A stretch of 64,000 nucleotides of DNA from Allomyces arbusculus (lineage: Eukaryota > Blastocladiomycota > Blastocladiomycetes > Blastocladiales > Blastocladiaceae): NCBI GenBank assembly GCA_027604705.1, contig JADHYV010000003.1:911326-975325 (forward strand), in the 5' to 3' direction. The position numbers were made by a program, and so were the translations under genes. Position 1 is the first letter of the stretch; each line of letters begins with the position of its first letter. Shown here one piece after another: positions 59,920 through 64,000 of this stretch. Below the pieces are notes generated by a model, which saw only the letters and a list, made by a program, of their open reading frames with translations, ran no database searches and was not told the DNA's origin.

Positions 59920-62900
59920 ATGCTCGAGCGACGCACCGAGGATCGCATCCCTCTTCATAACGAGCGGTCGCCCAGTCCAAGCCGACGGCGATGGACCACC
60001 ACCACCACTACCACCACCACCACCACCACGGCCTCGGCCGCAACAACGACCGACAACGTGACACAAGCGCTCATGAGCGCCAACGACCACGTTGGCCCTG
60101 GCGGCCTAGAACTGCCCGCTCCACGACGACGAGGAGCTTCTCCGCCTGTTTCCGCTGCTCTTGGCCCTGCCCATGGCTCAACATTTGCGATCATCCTCGT
60201 TCTTATCGTCAACGCGCTTATGCTTGCCGTCCTCTTATTTTCCGGCCCATCGCTGCTCTCGGAAACGGATCGCACGCACCATGACGCCACTGCGCCTCTC
60301 CGCTATGACTCGACCCGCTTGGCACTTCATTATCTGCCTGTCAAGGCCGGGAAGAGTGTGGCCGTTGTTGATACTCATTTGATCAGGGCCAACTCCAATG
60401 TCGACGGTGGGATCGAGATTGCCGACTGGGTCTCAGGCGACGTGCTTGCGCGGATACCGTTTGGACGTGTAAAATGGACAGCCACGATTCCCGGCTCGCC
60501 ATGGATTGTCGCGTGGTCCTCGATTTGGTCGGAGCTGGCGCTCTTCAAGGTGGACACGCTAAGTCGACTAGAAAAAGTGGCGGTGGCATGGGAGGGTGAC
60601 GAGGATGCCGTTGGAATTTGCGCGGGCACGTCGGTCATTGGCGACCGAATTGTTGCGCTCTTGCAAAAGGGCGGCGTGGCTCAGATCTATCGCGTTGTTT
60701 CGCAGCTCGACTCGGTCGTATTGCAAAAGGTACGATGATGCCGCCGTACGGCAGTTGATTGTCAACCATGTGACTTTCTGGCAGCAAATCGGTTCACTCG
60801 CAGCTTCTCCCGTCATAGATGCGGGCTGTGACGGTGCTCACGCACCTGAACGAGGTTATGACGAGCTGCGTGATTGATGGCACCGCACCATATCGCGTCA
60901 TTGTTGCCACAACTGCCGGAAACTTGCTCTCGATCAACATTGCGAATGTGAACGACCAACGCGCACTCATTGCTACCGACTCTCGTCCCGACTTTGATAC
61001 CTTCCCGCTGAGCTGGCCCATCACGGTCATGACCGTGTTCTACTCGGGGAATGGGACCTCACCGAATTTGCTGACGTATTCGTCGCATCCTGACCACTTG
61101 AGCGGCGTCTTCTCGGTTATTTCTCCCACTCTACCGGGCTCGAAATCTGACGGCACGAAGCGACCGTGGCGTGTGGTGGGAACGTTTTGGCTCGATGGAC
61201 TGGTTGGCAAGGTGTCGTCGCTCGCCGTCGTCCCGGCGCGCTCTGATTTGGCTCTAGTGGCGATGGGAAATGCTCTCGTTGTTCATGGTGGTCAAGTTCC
61301 TCCTGCTGACGATGGAACCTTGCTTGTTGCGCTCGACCCGATCCTAACCGACATGGGCATTTCGGTTGGCTTTATTTCCAACGGCGCAGCGCCGAGCCTG
61401 CTCACATCATGTTCGAACATGTCATGCGGTTCCAACGCATTCTGCCCAGTTTCCGGCTCTGCGTCATGTTCATGCTTTGACGGTTTTTCTGGCCCGCTGT
61501 GCGATGAACCTGTTTGCCTCGACAAATGTCGTGGGCACGGCCAATGCTTTGGACCCATCTCGTGCAACTGCACGGCCCCGTTTGTAGGCCCATCGTGCCG
61601 CGACATTGGCGTCCAACCGGCCGTCACACTCCGCCCATCCATGCTCGTGTCCCATGGTGTCGCCGTTGATAATGACGATGCCGAGATTTATGTCCACCCG
61701 CGCGATCCGGCAGCTTCGGTCGTACTTGGCACGACCAAGAGCCGCGGCGGGGACGGTGGATTGCACGTGTGGACCATGGACGGACGCGAAGTGTGGTTTG
61801 CGCCGATGCCCAAGGGGTCTGGGCTCAACTCGGTAAGCGTGCTGACGGCCGTTCCCGTGGGCAGTGCAAAAGGTGGAAAGTTGGATTTGGTGCTTGCAGG
61901 GGTTCGTGGTGAGCGGAATGCGATTGCGGCTTGGTGCGTCTCCTTGCCTGCTTGATCCCCTCCGTTTTTTTTACTCACAACAATGCGATTCACAGGCGCA
62001 TCGACCCCGATGCGGTCCTGCACAATGCGAAACTGGACGTCGACCATCTCACGTCGATGCGTGAACTGAAACGCATTCTCGTACCTGTCGGCAACCACCT
62101 CGTCGACCTTGACCCGGACGATATTGCCGTCTACGGCTCGTGCACGCTCTCCTATCAGCCGCGTGGCACGCCTCCCGTGGCACGTCGGCATTACTTGTTT
62201 ATGGCGACCAAGTCGGGCATCGTCCACCAGTTTCGTGTCGGGCTCGATAGTCCCGTAGCCGCCGACCTGGAGCCCAGTGTTCGCCTCACGCGGGTGCGCC
62301 ATTGGACTGTCGGGTTTGGCACGCAGCTCGAAAACTGTGTCGGTGACCCGGACTCGGGCTCGCTTTATATCGGCGAGGAGGCCGTCGGCGTGTGGCATTA
62401 CCCGCTGGGCCTGCTGTCCGAGGAAGAGTCGGTCCCTGTAGTTGCCGTTCCTGATCCCAACCCGGTGTCGCGCCGGTACCATTTCCCGCTCGGCCGTCGT
62501 CCGGGCCAAGCGCCAATGGCACCAATTTTGCTCGACTCGACGCCGCTCGTGAATCCGCGCGGCCAGCTGCACCGTGATGTGGAAGGCCTTGGCCTCTACC
62601 GGGACCCGCGCGGCCAAGGCCGCCATGTGCTCGTCGTGAGCAGCCAGGGCAGTAACTCGTACAACCTGTACGAGCTCGGCGCCGCGGATCCGCCGCCGCT
62701 CGTCGCGTCTCTGGCGATCGTCAGCGGAGCTAAGGGCGATGCCGTTACGAAGACTGATTCGCTCGCTGTGACGAGCGCGGTAGTGGGACCCGGGTTTAAG
62801 CACGGCGTGCTGGTCGTGCACGACGATGCGACGACCGATCCGTGGGATTTGACTCGCGTTGAGCCGAACGCGTCGTTCAAAGTCGTGGCCTGGAGTGAGA

Positions 62901-62932
62901 TTTTGGCCGGGATGAGTGCGACAAGGGCCTAG
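59920..62932 (+). CDS. Type II membrane protein with EGF-like repeats and beta-propeller phytase domain
   Basis: Exons 59920-60729, 60819-61933 and 61996-62932 encode up to 953 aa. A cytoplasmic segment with a Thr run precedes one membrane helix (FAIILVLIVNALMLAVLLF). About 370 residues of beta-rich sequence follow, then two EGF-like modules (CGSNAFCPVSGSASCSC, GFSGPLC; CRGHGQC, CNCTAPFVGPSC). The C-terminal domain resembles beta-propeller phytases/3-phytases: DDAEIYVHPRDPAASVVLGT, GGLHVWTMDGRE, YIGEEAVGVWHYP, and VEGLGLYRDPRGQG followed by VVSSQGSNSYNLYE. Those enzymes use Ca2+ to release phosphate from phytate. The start may instead be Met at 60073. Extracellular orientation and activity are inferred. 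Confidence 0.85.
59995..60031 (+). repeat. ACC trinucleotide repeat encoding poly-Thr
   Basis: Near-perfect ACC repeat (one variant unit) reading as a run of 12 Thr if the 59920 start is used; it would be in the 5' leader if translation starts at 60073. Confidence 0.8.
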
Positions 62933-64000
62933 GGCGTAGGCTGGCGATGAGATGAATTTGAATTGAACGAGCTAACGAAGAATTGGGGTCCTTTCTGCGA
63001 AAGGGAACGCGGCTCAAACAGCGATTACCATGCATCGCACGCCACAGCGACGACCTGTGCCCAACCAGGCCGAAGTCCGTTCTGCTAGTCCCAGCAAGAC
63101 GGCAATCAGCATGCATAATACGATACGGCGCTAAAGAGTCGAGGAGGTCAGCAGAAACTCTGAGACAAGATCCGGCAGACACGTCCATTTGCAAGCCATA
63201 ATTTATCGTCGCGGGTCAAGAGTTTGCAATCCGCAAACCAAGTGGTTCGCCGTTCTCAAAGTGCGTCATCCCGCTATGATGTTACTCAGGATCATAGATC
63301 CTTGTTGCCGCAAACATTAGTTGTGAAACAAAAGCCGGCACCCCTCCACATATATTGGGGCTTCGACTCGCCATCGTGCGCCATTATTCGCTCGCCGGAT
63401 CGCAACAAGCCAGCATTGCCCGAGGAAGTCTGTGGTAGGATTAAGAATGGGTGCAAACGCTTGTGGTTCATACGCAAGGACGTAATCCTCGACGGCTAAA
63501 AGCCAAACCATGGGGAAATCGGCAATCGCGTGCAAAAACTTTCGTACAGCAACTCGACGGGCGCTTGCTGCAGCAGAATGTAACAATATCATAACGTGAC
63601 CGTCGAGTAGAGTTTGTTGTTGTCACAATACACGGTACTCATGGGGCTCTCAATGTAGCACTTTAGCTGCCACGCGTTTGATTTATGTGCAAGAATTGAG
63701 GATGTTATTCGAGGAACGGGTCGAATATTACCTGCAACTCATTGCTGTGCGCAAACAACAGCGGCTGCGACCGGCGCACCTCAGCGCCTGCTTCCGGTGG
63801 AATGTATATCGTCGTAAAATGGTTCATTTGAGGTTGAGGCGCAGCGTGCGCTCTCGATGGCCATCACGACAACAGTCGCAAATTTCAGATAGAGACTTGC
63901 AAGTGAACCTGGGTTTGCTCACAACAACTTTCCGGGCGGTCATGTAAACAAAAATTTGTTTCATGATGTGGTCGATCACTTCAGTGGCACAGCGTGTTGC
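62933..64000. other. Right-end gap, no gene seen
   Basis: About 1.07 kb of lower GC DNA. Short frames on both strands (for example minus 63592-63317) have no recognisable features. A gene truncated by the window edge cannot be excluded. Confidence 0.35.

Overview
The window reads as nuclear DNA of a fungus. Nearly every gene is split by short introns, and I could place 68 of them from frame and phase. Most are 62-110 nt, with donors of the GTACGT/GTGCGT type, a CTGAC-like branch site and a YAG acceptor. Coding DNA is GC-rich. A gluconeogenesis-type zinc-cluster regulator (ERT1/AcuK), a remnant of a fungal type I fatty acid synthase beta subunit and an Nha1/Sod2-type antiporter point to Fungi. 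Rab4, Ebp1, an EGF/phytase membrane protein and an ankyrin-RasGEF suggest an early-diverging (perhaps zoosporic, Blastocladiomycota-like) lineage. That placement is inference.

Layout, left half. Ebp1/PA2G4 (-) and MED17 (+) are divergent at 0.15-4.9 kb. The zinc-cluster/PAS-type regulator follows at 5.5-7.7 kb and an Rpd3-type histone deacetylase at 8.2-10.2 kb, which converges on 3-ketodihydrosphingosine reductase (-). From 11.7 to 20 kb lies a decayed stretch: one intact and one frameshifted member of an F-box-like family, a wrecked FAS beta gene, and an internally deleted copy of the CDT1 gene that sits intact at 39.4 kb. Next come an RPA-interacting protein, a seven-helix membrane protein (-), an orphan low-complexity protein (+), URM1 (-), PIH1 (+), an ankyrin/REM/RasGEF protein (-) and MsrA (-).

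Layout, right half. A small orphan (-) and a Rab4 GTPase (-) precede a damaged restriction-endonuclease-fold gene (-) resembling a family I associate with giant viruses. CDT1 (+), an Na+/H+ antiporter (+), a third, broken F-box-family copy (+), a mitochondrial CitE/CLYBL lyase (+), the plasma-membrane H+-ATPase (+), DNA ligase IV (+) and an EGF/beta-propeller-phytase type II membrane protein (+) follow.

Functional themes are housekeeping: transcription and chromatin (MED17, HDAC, zinc-cluster factor), replication and repair (CDT1, RPA-interacting protein, ligase IV), Ras/Rab signalling and traffic, and cation/proton transport (H+-ATPase with the antiporter that would use its gradient). I see no operon-like organisation, rRNA, convincing tRNA, CRISPR array or complete transposon. 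The most unusual items are the decayed FAS beta gene, the CDT1 pseudo-duplicate, the scattered F-box-like family, the giant-virus-like nuclease remnant, and a Rab4 with a His in place of the Asn of its NKxD motif plus a probable GC-AG intron.
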